Shown piece by piece: positions 39,826 to 50,128 of a DNA stretch of 64,000 nucleotides (position 1 is the stretch's first letter; every line of letters begins with the position of its first letter). The stretch covers positions 62,001 to 126,000 of the forward strand of contig JAPDRN010000017.1 of the NCBI GenBank assembly GCA_030247855.1. Direction: 5' to 3'. Position numbers and translations under genes: made by a program. Origin of the DNA: Knufia peltigerae. Lineage: Eukaryota; Ascomycota; Eurotiomycetes; Chaetothyriales; Trichomeriaceae. The notes under the pieces are model-generated. The model saw only the letters and a list, made by a program, of their open reading frames with translations. It ran no database searches and was not told where the DNA came from.

Positions 39826-41856
39826 TCAGCTAAGAGTCGGACTCTGCGCGGGGCTTCGTTCGGTCTCAATCTTGGTCCTCAACATCTTCACATACGTACT
39901 CTGGCTATTCGAGCTCGCGCTCAGCACATTAAACAAGCACCGCAACTCACGGCTCTCGTTCCACTGGCAATTCGCCAGCGTCAACATGTCCATGAGAGTG
40001 TAGGTGACCTCGAAAAGCTTCTCAAAGATGCCCATGCCGTGCACGAGGATCGCATCGTAAGCACCGTCCGTGTCCGCTTCGTCGAGGCCCAGGCATGCGC
40101 ATAGATCTTGTGCGATGGTGATGGGGTACCGCGAGCTGAAAATCGGGTCCGGGGACGTATAGCTGATCAGACCTTGGCGCATGCTGGCTTGCCAGAAGAT
40201 GAGCCGGAGCCACTGGTGCGTAATGAGCACATCTGCCTTTTGGACGTCTGTCATCGCAAAGGAGCCAAAGGACATCTCGTTGAGTGCGTGTTGGAGACCT
40301 GCGATGTTGTCGAGAGGTTCCGTTTCCGTGTCGGTGTCCCCACCGCCGGACCATAGGCGAACAAACTTCTCGTCGAGGATGGAGAAGAGATTCACGAGGG
40401 CCGAGAAGCCCGCGAGGACAACGGCGTCGGTTTCGTCAAAGTATTCGTTCGGCAGGCTCGGTAGGCGGGTGATTTGGGTGGGTTTGTTGCGGAGGATGGC
40501 GAGGCCGCGCTCGGTGATGAATAGCAATGCGATGGTGCGGCGTGAGCATATTGCATTGACATCGGAGAGGGAGGTGTATGTAGATTCACGGTGGAGACCT
40601 TGTTCGAGGGCCATGCCGATGGCTTCGCGGAGGTAGAAGGCATGAGCCTTGGGTCGGTGGAGTTCGAAGAGAGCCACAGCAATATGATATGATGCTTGAA
40701 TGGAGAGGAGTGTGGTGTTCTCGGCCCAGTCGGGAGCGGCGCATTGGCGGAGATATAGGCATAGTTGGACGAATTGGAGGCCAAGAGCGTGCTTCTTGTC
40801 CAGGGGAAGGTCGGACTGCGGAGCGGCATGAAGGACTGTGGTGGCGCAGAGAGAGACAATGAGGACCTTTTCTTCGAGGTTGAGCGTCTCTGCAGACCGC
40901 AAACGTGCTAATAGACTCTGTTCGTGGATGATGGGCCGGATAGAGTATAGGTGTCGGAAGTATTGGCGGATGCATTGGGACATGAGGAGGGCGGAGAGGC
41001 CAAATTCGTTGGCGAGTTGTTGAATCTGTGGTTCGATGGGCGATGAATGAGAATCGCTTCGATAGAGGAACTTTGGGCCCAGGGACGGCATCGGTGATGA
41101 TGCTGTCGTCGCTGGAGAGTGGGCGCCGTTAGCGCTACTCAACATGGCGTCGAGGGAGGTCAGTTTGGTGAGAGGAGTGGATGTTCGTGACGGTGAATGC
41201 TGGCTGTGGTTCGAACGGGCATGTTGCTGCACGGCTTCACCGGGAATGAATGTTTCTGGAAATATTTGCTGGGCCAGGTCGCTGACGGTCATGTAGCCTG
41301 TCGGAGAGATGGGTGCTTGGAACTGTAGCAGCTCGGAAGGTGGCATCTGCCACGATGCTGGAAACTGTATGCCTGCTTGCGTAAAGGCTGTGTGCGAGGT
41401 TGGCTCAAACGCTGTGCCATTCTGTATTGTAGGCACAGATCGAGGGACATTGTTGGGGTCCGAGGGAGGAGCAAAGACGTCGCCAAAGTGCGAGCTGGAA
41501 GGTGATGACAATGGCGAAGCCAATTGCGATCCCAAAGGGCTGTCGTTGCTCCATGTCCGATTCAGCGCTGGGATTTGCATCTGCATCTGGGAGAAATCGA
41601 ACGGCGGTACTGTTGTATCTTGCTGCGTCTGCTGCTGACTCTCATCTCTGAGCTTTGCTATGACCGATCCTGATCCTTTCTTTGGGCCCCTCTTCTTTCG
41701 CGCAATGTCTCTTGTGCACCTCAGACCGGCCGAGATGCATCTCTCGCAAGGCTCAGTCTTGGAGCATTTCACTTTGCGTTTCCGACATGCATCGCAGGGG
41801 AGGAGGGATTCGGGTGTTGCGGGACCAGCGCCATTGTCCTCGATGGATTCAGCCAT
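39826..41856 (-). CDS. Zn2Cys6 transcription factor, MAL-activator-like
   Basis: Fungal binuclear zinc cluster regulator. A single exon gives 676 residues. The zinc cluster uses Cys21, 24, 31, 37, 40 and 47 (CDACRKRKVKC then CERCISAGLRC). It is followed by a linker, ARKKRGPKKGSG, which is the arrangement seen in yeast MAL activators and related sugar-utilisation regulators. Residues 70-270 are Gln/Ser/Pro-rich. The middle homology region runs from about 285 to 560, with IRQYFRHLYSIRPIIHEQSL, REAIGMALEQGLHRE and RTIALLFITERGLAI. A role in carbohydrate use is suggested by the linker and family likeness only. The next carbohydrate-type carrier gene is 5.5 kb to the right. ATG at 41854-41856. Confidence 0.87.
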   Translation of the reverse strand: MAESIEDNGAGPATPESLLPCDACRKRKVKCSKTEPCERCISAGLRCTRDIARKKRGPKKGSGSVIAKLRDESQQQTQQDTTVPPFDFSQMQMQIPALNRTWSNDSPLGSQLASPLSSPSSSHFGDVFAPPSDPNNVPRSVPTIQNGTAFEPTSHTAFTQAGIQFPASWQMPPSELLQFQAPISPTGYMTVSDLAQQIFPETFIPGEAVQQHARSNHSQHSPSRTSTPLTKLTSLDAMLSSANGAHSPATTASSPMPSLGPKFLYRSDSHSSPIEPQIQQLANEFGLSALLMSQCIRQYFRHLYSIRPIIHEQSLLARLRSAETLNLEEKVLIVSLCATTVLHAAPQSDLPLDKKHALGLQFVQLCLYLRQCAAPDWAENTTLLSIQASYHIAVALFELHRPKAHAFYLREAIGMALEQGLHRESTYTSLSDVNAICSRRTIALLFITERGLAILRNKPTQITRLPSLPNEYFDETDAVVLAGFSALVNLFSILDEKFVRLWSGGGDTDTETEPLDNIAGLQHALNEMSFGSFAMTDVQKADVLITHQWLRLIFWQASMRQGLISYTSPDPIFSSRYPITIAQDLCACLGLDEADTDGAYDAILVHGMGIFEKLFEVTYTLMDMLTLANCQWNESRELRCLFNVLSASSNSQSTYVKMLRTKIETERSPAQSPTLS

Positions 41857-42423
41857 TCATGAAACTCTCGACTGCAAAGAAGCAGCCGCTCAGGCTCCGG
41901 AGTTTGAGGACAGGTCGACCAATGCTGTAGTCATAAGTCTGAGCGCGAGGACGAAGCTGTGTCAATTGCCATGCGCATGCCCATGTTGAGAGAGAGCGGG
42001 GGAGAGCGATGCCGGGGAGCCGGAGGTTTTCGAATACGAGGCAACGAACATCTGCAAAGAGTACCTAGAGTTAATGTGCTTCAGTGTCAGATCTCCTTAA
42101 GTCTTCAGCATGCATAGAAGCGGAGAGGCCTTTTGTAAGCGTTGAGTGTTGGGCATGTGAGATTGCACATGACTGAGACTCTTTCTCGGCCTCTTCCAGA
42201 GGGGCATCGCAGTAGCCGACGCAAAGGAGTGGGTGTTTCGTCCATTCAAAGGCGAGCATACAGAAAGCTGGGGAAGACTAACAACATCCCTGGTGCTTGG
42301 GCCTTCACCATCGATCCTGAAGCGGAAACTCCATCCAGATGAGGATCCTAGCTTGAAGTCAGATATCTTTTCTTCTGCTGCAATTGCACTCACACACCTT
42401 TCATACTCCATACAAGTCAAGCC
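41857..42423. promoter_or_regulatory. Shared intergenic region of regulator and EBP-like genes
   Basis: A 567 bp region between divergent start codons of the MAL-activator-like regulator (minus) and the EBP-like gene (plus). It should contain both promoters. No specific site recognised. Confidence 0.45.
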
Positions 42424-43312
42424 ATGGCCGACGCACTGGCTGGTGCTGTGCCACCGCCATTTACGCTGGACACCGGAACCGCCATTTCCTTGGGCATTGC
42501 ATTCTCCCTGATGCCCCTGGCTCAAGGTCTAGCTGCTGCTTTCTTGCCTGCAACTACTCCTAGGAAGTATTACTGGCTATTCCTATGGCATGCCTACGGT
42601 ATGGAAGATCCATGAGACTTCCTCGTCATGTGTACTGACCATGTATTTCTGTGTTGCAGATTTTCTCACCCATTTTATCATCGAAGGGAGCTTCCTATAC
42701 CACTGTTTTTTCTCCTATATCGAATTAGCTGTGACTGAAGATACGCGTTTGTCAAGAGGAGGCAGCAAGATACCAGTACTGTTCGACCGGCCAGATCGCC
42801 AGTATGGAGCTCTGGCTTCGTCTGGACCTATGGCGAGGTTGTGGGCAGAATATGCAAAAGCAGACTCGCGATGGGGGGGTGCTGACTTGATGGTCATATC
42901 CGTCGAGCTTGTAACTGTTCTCCTGGATGGGCCAGGGGCTGTTTACATCTGCTATCTGATATCCAAGATTGCCAATGTCAAAGATGCTGCATTAAAAGGC
43001 CAATATCAATCACGTCTCTGGTTTGTTGCGATTGTGGTCGCAATCCTCGAATTAGTGGGCGGATGGTATACATTTGCGCCCGAGTGGCTCAGTGGTAACC
43101 ATAGCCTAGCTGGCGATGACCCAGTGTACTTGTGGCTTTACCTGGTGTTCTTCAACACTCTCTGTAAGTGTTCTGTCGTCGTGCCATGAGATGAAACTCA
43201 CATTATCCAAGGGGTGTTTATTCCGTGCTGGGTACTATATCTGGCTTACAGCGAAATTTTCAACGCCTTTACAGGACGCAGCCGTGTCACTTCAACAAAC
43301 AAGACCAAATAG
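42424..43312 (+). CDS. EBP/EXPERA-family sterol isomerase-like membrane protein
   Basis: Member of the emopamil-binding protein family, whose mammalian founder is sterol delta8-delta7 isomerase of the endoplasmic reticulum. In fungi the canonical isomerase is the unrelated ERG2, so the role here is uncertain. Exons 42424-42598, 42660-43163 and 43212-43312 give 259 residues. Family features are HAYDFLTHFIIEGSFLYHCF across the first join (with the conserved His and Glu), LWAEYAKADSRWGGADLMVI and ISVELVTVLLDGPGA. About five membrane segments are present. The last exon adds a helix beginning WVFIPCWVLYLAY. All three joins preserve phase. Confidence 0.88.
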
Positions 43313-43579
43313 TGAAGAGCATGTGTCAACTTGTATATGTCAGGCCTAGGATAAAAACGCCAAACTCCACTCCTGGACGCAATCGCTTCCAGGATGAGCG
43401 TAGCAACATGAAGTGCTTCTTTCCTAGACCTCAAACACCATCATCTTGAATTCAGAATCAGGCGGCTAGGGATGAAATAGGGCTTATTTTCAGCCAAAGC
43501 AGCCCCACCACCACCAGTCTACTATCTCATTGCAGACCGTTACTTAGCCTCAATGCTTTCTCAAAATGAAGCTTTATCA

Positions 43580-44537
43580 CTATGAAGCCGATTGGGACCT
43601 AGGCGGCCTCATCATGGTCAAAGTGTGCGGCACGTCGATCTCTGGTGAATCGAACTCCACCACATCCACGACTTTCCAGCCATTTCGCTCATACAGCCTT
43701 GACCCAGCTGGTCGAGCATTAAGCCAACTAACTACATTCTCGCGATCAGCAGCGTCCGTTCCCCATTCAATCAGCTTCTGTCCAATACCCTGTTTCTGAT
43801 ACGACGGATGAACAATCAATCGGTGCAAGCCTAGGATGGATGAAAGACAAAACTCAGCACACTATCACAACGATGTAGAACCACTCGAAATTGGGCGGCA
43901 TTTGAGCTTGTTGCAAAATTCCAATTCAAACTTCGAGCATGTGGCTTTCAGAAGACTTACACATAAACTTCTTGCCCCTAATATGGGTGATGCAACTGTT
44001 CCATACTTTGCGGCCATGCTCTTCTAGAGGGTCAGAATAGAATGGCTTCAGGTTCGGTTCCTGCTTCGCTGCTGCGATGTCGACTCCTTCAGCCTCGCCC
44101 TGGTCATTTGGTTCTGCAACAACAGCATTCGGCAGCGGGTGTGCGGCAGAGGACGGCTCATCGTTATTTTTCTTGATCGCGAAAGGGTCGACCTTGGGCA
44201 CGTTCAAGTATCCCAGCCTCCACTGTGACAGGCCGATGACGGTCTCCTTCTCCGACTCCTCCGCGGAATCTGATATCAGAACGACTTTGAATAGGGACGT
44301 TTTACCTGACTGGTTCCGCATTGCATTGGTCATCTTTTGAAGAGTGTCGTTGTAGACGCTCTGCGTATCGTAGCGTTCGCGAAATTCCCAATATGGGTCA
44401 GGTCGTAAGGCGAGGTCGGAGAGGTATGCTAGTGTGGGAAGATCGGCTTCGGACGTGACGGGCTTGATGATGTATTTGACGCTGTTTGGAGGACGTGGTG
44501 TAGTCGTACCCGGAGGTGCTTCTGCGGTTGGAGGCAT
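43580..44537 (-). CDS. GNAT-family N-acetyltransferase
   Basis: Gcn5-related acetyltransferase using acetyl-CoA; substrate unknown. Exons 44537-43961 and 43830-43580 give 275 residues. The acetyl-CoA loop is HPSYQKQGIGQKLIEWG (motif A, QxxGxG) in exon 2, preceded by LHRLIVHP. The C-terminal part has ARPAGSRLYERNGWKVVD, the motif B turn with GxxLYxxxGF. The N-terminal 190 residues hold a poorly conserved acceptor-side region with an Ala/Glu/Pro-rich loop. The intron is 130 bp (donor GTAAGT, acceptor CCTAG). Without the splice the acetyl-CoA site is lost. Its stop codon is 267 bp from the convergent EBP-like gene. Confidence 0.9.
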
Positions 44538-47310
44538 CCTTTACCAAACTTTGGACTTTGACAAGTGTGTCCTCTTAGCCGCGCAGTGATTTGGTCGTCA
44601 GGGCCCGTGGTGAAAGGACTTGCAGCATTTGGTTAATACCTCTTCTGGATGGTGGTTCGTGTCCTCGAAAAGTTCCACTACTCAGTATACGACAGCGGCA
44701 CGAAGAAGCGTTCTCTGACTCCTCCGTTCTAGCAAGTGCTTCGTTCCATGCAACTGTCAGACTCAAGATCAACGATTGGCGACGAGTGTGTGTTTGACGA
44801 TTTCCTGTCGGTAAGTATATTCGCTGATTGACCTACTTGTGCCAAATGACTGACTCATAAAAGGACCTCGGGCATCTGGCCAATAGTCGGAGATGCTCGG
44901 ATATGACATCCTGTCACGTACTCCAGGCAGCACCACGAAGCAATGTGGACGCCCACCCTTATACGGAGTACATATCTCGCATATACCTAGTGGTCGTTGC
45001 AGAAGGCCCAAGAGTACAGTCCTCGAATACTTCTCGAAGAGAGCTTGGATCTACAAATGGTCTGCGCATGGGCAGACGAGCGGCGGCTCTGGGATACAAT
45101 CTTGGCGTCCAAGCACCAGCGAAGGATCCCAACCATGGAAATTGAGCCTATGGCAACAATGGTGTACCGAGTTACAGTACTGTTACGATGCTACCGACGG
45201 CACTCTGTACTTCATGAACCGATGAGGCTAGGAGTGACCCGCATGATGAATGGTTCATAAGCGAAATGAGCGGCGGCCATATCACGCACCGTACACGAGA
45301 TTGGGAGTATATCGCGAACGCAATGTTGCATTGATCGATGTGATACTGACTCATAAGTCAACGAAGATCCTAGATGTGGACAAATTACACAAGACCCGCC
45401 GAGGTCTTTTGTTGTTGTCTTCTGCGACTGCCATCACGTATGGTTTTACTCGCCTTGGCCGTCACTACACAATGTCTGGTGACTGACTCATTCTCTCCCA
45501 GTACTAGTAAAGCATCAAGTTTCCCTTGGTGGCGAATCAGAACTGAGAAGATTCTCTTTAGCAAGGGTGGCCGCATATTTCGCTGCACAGTGATCACGAT
45601 GCGAACAACAGAATTCAGGTATATGCTTTCTGACCAACCTCGATTCTATCGACCAAGGCCATTAAGAAAGAGGAACTGGGCGTTCATTGGTCTCAATGGA
45701 CCAAGCTTGTCTTGCCACGAACGTTGCACTAATCCCATTGACACCCTTCTGATATCGAAACGAGCTCAGGGTTCTTGTTGTTCGGAGTCCGGCATTTGAG
45801 ATGGTCAGGCCGTTTTCCCGCTGAAAGGTGAACACAGGAAGGTATCCCACAGACTCTGCGCATGCAGTTTCTTGAGCGGGGAGTAAGACCTGGAGCTTAC
45901 CAGGGATATGTGTCAACTAAACGACAAGAAGATCCCGTTGATGGCTTGTAAATAGCCCGCGCTCAAACCACACCACTACAAGGGCGCGAGATACCAGGAG
46001 TAAAGTCAACTGCAAGTGCGTGAAATCCTTGTTCAAGGCAAGTAGCATCCTTCAGCTCTCCATCTATCGTTCCACCACGTCAATTGTACTTGTGACTGTA
46101 GTCTCCTGCCCCTAGGAAGAGTTTTCAAGGTGGAGATAAACGGTATTCCCCAGCGCACAGTCATACCTGGTCCTATTCGCCCTCGAGGCAGGACACCAGA
46201 AACATGCACAAAGCGATCATCAATAGAATCTCAACACGTGTGGGCGATCGTGCTAGCTTGACTCTCCCCTCCCGGCAAACCGCGTGCGCTCCAGGGTTTT
46301 TGAAGCATGTATTATCATGAGAGGGAAGAATATCTCCACTCGTGCCGTGCTGCGATGTACATTGACGGCCCTGGCTTCAACGAGCCATCGATACGAGCAC
46401 TCGTACTCGTACTCGTAGTAACGAGGATGATCGCTGTCGCTGGGTGATGGCCCGAAAAACAGGGCATGCTCGTCGTCGTCCCGCAGTGTGAGTACGACCT
46501 ACGCGGGGACAGGCAACAAGGGTGGGCATTGTTCTGATCCTGAAACCTGCGACGTTGCATTTACAAGAAATCCTGAATTGGACAACGATTGGTGTGGACA
46601 TCCGAGTGGGTAGTGGTAGTATGCGATGGTAAGTGATCAGCAGATTCGTTGCATTTAGGCCTGAATTGCTGCTTCAAACGACAGAAACATTACGGAATAT
46701 GTTGATCGCCCGTTGTTCCCTATGCGGTCAGTGGCGTCTTTAGGAGGCTTGCTCGGCAAGACGGCAGCCTCTTTGTGGCCTCTTTGGACCAGCTCGGCGG
46801 CCAATTAAGCTAGACACAAGCACGCATGGGTCACGCCTTAGGGGGGTTCTATACACCAGGATTGGATGTACACCCACAGCCACGCCAGTCACCCTGGCAA
46901 GCCATTTCCGGACAATCAAGCCTCATGCGAGATCCACTTCTATCACACTGACCAAGCCCAGTCTCTGCTCCCTCCTCCTCCATTCTTCCCCACAGGCCAT
47001 TCAACTGCCAGTCATGCTATAGTCTGGGAGACCCGGTCAAACGATGCGCATGTAACTCTCTCCGCCCGGAGAGGTCTGCTAGGGTGGTCACTGGGTGAAG
47101 GTGAGGGCACCAGGTTGGGTGCACAGGTCAATCTATTTTTTTCTCTCCATGACCTAGACTAAACGGATCTGTTGATATATCCGTCTGTCGTGGCGTCGCG
47201 TGCGAAAAAAGCTACAAGTACACCAGGCGCCCACCCTGTGTCGCTCTCCCTCTCAACCCTCCCAAGGTACACCTCTTGTGTCTAGGTACGCAGACGACTC
47301 GTTCCACAAC
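44538..47310. other. Gene-poor 2.8 kb stretch
   Basis: No gene can be supported. Several frames of 70-140 codons occur on both strands, but none shows domains, codon bias or consistent splice joins. It contains an exact TACGGAGTA at 44962-44970 and a short (CTCGTA)-type direct repeat near 46395-46418. The right end upstream of 47311 must hold the hexose transporter promoter. Confidence 0.4.
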
Positions 47311-49364
47311 ATGTACCAGATTGGCAACATCTACTTCATCACGGCCATCGCCGTCATCGGTGGTGGCCTGTTTGGTTTCGATATCTCGTCGATGTCGGCC
47401 ATCATCGGCACTGACCAATACAAATGGTATGTTCAGAACTCGCAAGATCTGCCTGCGAATCTGTTGTCACTGACTTTGTGATCTCTCAGTTACTTCAACG
47501 AAGGATCCGGCCCACCTGACTGCTCCGGTCCTCACTCAAGCACTCAGGGTGGTATTACTGCTGCTATGCCCGGTGGTTCGTTCCTCGGTGCCCTTGCCTC
47601 TGGCTTCGTAGGTTGCCCCTAGACCTAAAGACGCTTGTCATTGCTAATCTCAATCAGTTGACCGACATCTTTGGTCGTAAGAAGGCCATTCAAATGGGTT
47701 CCGTTATCTGGTGCATTGGCTGTATCATTGTGTGCGCGTCGCAAAATATTGGCATGCTTGTGGTCGGTCGCTTCATCAACGGTGTCAGTGTCGGTATTTG
47801 CTCTGCCCAAGGTATGTCCATATTTGCAACCCCTGGGTTCGTACATGGCTGACAGTACACGCACAGTTCCTGTTTATGTCGCCGAGCTTGCGCCTCCTAG
47901 CAAGCGTGGCCGTGTGGTCGGTGCTCAACAATGGGCCATCACATGGGGTATCATGATCATGTTCTACATCTCTTATGGATGTAGCTACATCAAAGGGTCT
48001 GCGGCCTTCCGTGTCCCATGGGGCTTGCAGATGATTCCAGCCATCATCCTTGGATTCGCGCTCTTCTTTACCCCCGAATCTCCAAGGTACGTCTTTGAAA
48101 TTCGCAAACGCTCGCCAGGGGATATACTGACCCATGGACAGATGGTTGGCTCGCAAGGATCGCTGGGAAGAAGCTCACGGCGTTTTGGGTACGTATATCT
48201 ACTATCTGCTTATTGAGAGCTCTAGCTGACTGGATTTGTCACAGCCCTCGTCCATGCCAAGGGTAACCGCGATGCACCTTTCGTCTTGAAAGAACTTCAG
48301 GAAATCCGTGAATTCGTAGCGTTCGAGGCCCAGACCAAGGACGTTTCTTACCTTGAACTCATCAAGCCGAACATGGTCTACCGACTCCACGTCGGTGTCT
48401 TCACCCAGATCTGGTCTCAATTGACAGGAATGAACGTGATGATGTATTGTAAGTGGTATGACATTCGAGGCAAAAACACAATACTTACAGCGAATAGATA
48501 TTACATATGTCTTCGGCATGGCTGGCTTGACGGGCAACACGAACCTGATTGCTAGCAGCATTCAATATGTAAGTCTGAAGGCCGTAAATTCTCCCAGAGT
48601 AACTTATGTCTGACAATTTTTAGGTCATCAACGTTGGCATGACCATTTTCGCATTGGTCTTTATTGACCGTTGGGGACGTCGATGGCCATTGTTGATCGG
48701 TTCAACCTTTATGATGACTTGGATGTGGGCCAATGCTGGCCTGCTGGCTTCCTACGGCAGCCCAGCGCCACCTGGAGGTGTTGGTGGCGTTCCTGAAGAG
48801 TCGTGGCAAATCAGTGGTGCTCCTGCTAGAGCAGTCATCGCCTGCACCTACCTGTTTGTGGCTTCCTTCGCACCAACTTGGGGTCCGGTCAGTTGGATAT
48901 ACCCTCCGGAGCTGTTCCCTTTGCGACTGAGAGGCAAGGCTGTTGCCGTCACGACTGCTTCGAACTGGGTCTTCAACTTTGCCCTCTCGTACTTCGTCCC
49001 ACCTGCCTTTGTAAGTGCCACCGTCGATTGAGCTGACAGAACGCACAAGCTAATTGAAAACTAGGAAAACATCAAGTGGAAGACTTATCTCGTCTTTGGT
49101 TGCTTCTGCACGGCCATGACCATCCACGTCTTCTTCTGCTTTCCCGAAACCGCTGGCAAGACCCTGGAAGAGGTCGATGAGATTTTCAACAGTGGTGTCA
49201 AGCCATGGAACACTCATGTGGACTTCCATCGTGTCCGCAGAGAAGAACAAGGTGACATCGACATGGAAAAGAAGTTGAGTCTTGGTGGCCAACACCACGA
49301 GAACACAGATGTCGCCAACGCTACCACCGAAACTCAGACCATTGAGAAGCATGAAGCTGCATGA
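47311..49364 (+). CDS. MFS hexose transporter, nine exons
   Basis: Plasma-membrane hexose transporter of the sugar porter family. Exons 47311-47426, 47490-47607, 47658-47811, 47867-48086, 48142-48188, 48245-48448, 48498-48568, 48624-49010 and 49065-49364 give 538 residues. The start MYQIGNIYFITAIAVIGGG and the helix-1 signature GGGLFGFDISSMSAIIGTDQ are typical of the high-affinity fungal hexose carriers. Later features are DIFGRKKAIQMG, GRFINGVSVGICSAQVPVYV, PESPRWLARKDRWEEA, QLTGMNVMMYYITYVFGMAG, DRWGRRWPLL and PETAGKTLEEVDEIF. All eight introns are 50-63 bp and each join keeps frame. High intron number contrasts with the two-exon sugar-type carrier at 27274-28893. The MAL-like regulator to the left may or may not control it. 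Confidence 0.94.
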
Positions 49365-50128
49365 GTGAATCATCTCGCGAATGTGCGTACATGGTCTCGG
49401 GTTTAACCGAGACACATTGCCCAAGTAATTGAATTGATCTCATGGACCGGACCATAGCTATGATGGAGGTCGATATGGATGGACAATAGCCCTCAGAAGA
49501 GACGTAGGAGGATGGAACGTATTCACTCACTAACTCCTTTGGAAGTAAATTTGTTCGAGAATGCCTATTTGATTATCCACATGCAATGCTCTTTGTGCTG
49601 TAACTCAAGGCGGTCTCTTACTCTACTCCGTACGAGCCTTTGCTGATGTAAATAGTTTCGTCAGCCTTGCTTAACTAATTTTAGAATTCCGGCGCCTGCC
49701 ACGAAGCGCCTAGTGGCCCCTACTGGAATACTTGCACAATTGGCATCCTGAGCCTTGCCAGCCCACAATGATAGGCGTCTTGGGTGTGCTCCAGTTGCCC
49801 CTCGGTTCAACACCAGGCTCCCATTCCTGCCCAACGAAAGGGCTTACGGTTATAGGAACTTGCCTTGGATCAGCCTAGTAGTAAGCCTCATGCTCCTTGG
49901 TATTTTGTACGCCAATGCAGCATCATGACTCTCTCGCCTGCCACTTCAGCTACACTGCCCAGGATTAGTTTTTTTCTGGCCCTCACTTCTTGACATGATA
50001 TGCTTTGCGCCACCATCGCCTCTCTTCTGGTTGGGCATTGCTAGCATGCATATTGGCCAGAGAATGTCCTGAACATCGCTTCTGTTCCGTACTTCTCGAC
50101 ATGTCAAGAACATGACCTTGACATCGCC
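49365..50128. other. Intergenic between hexose transporter and RING gene
   Basis: No gene seen. An exact TACTCCGTA lies at 49622-49630. Confidence 0.4.

Noticed and set aside
44893..45260. Overlapping frames of 80-110 codons in the gene-poor stretch
   Set aside because: No domain, no consistent splice partners, and three frames are equally open, which suggests chance.
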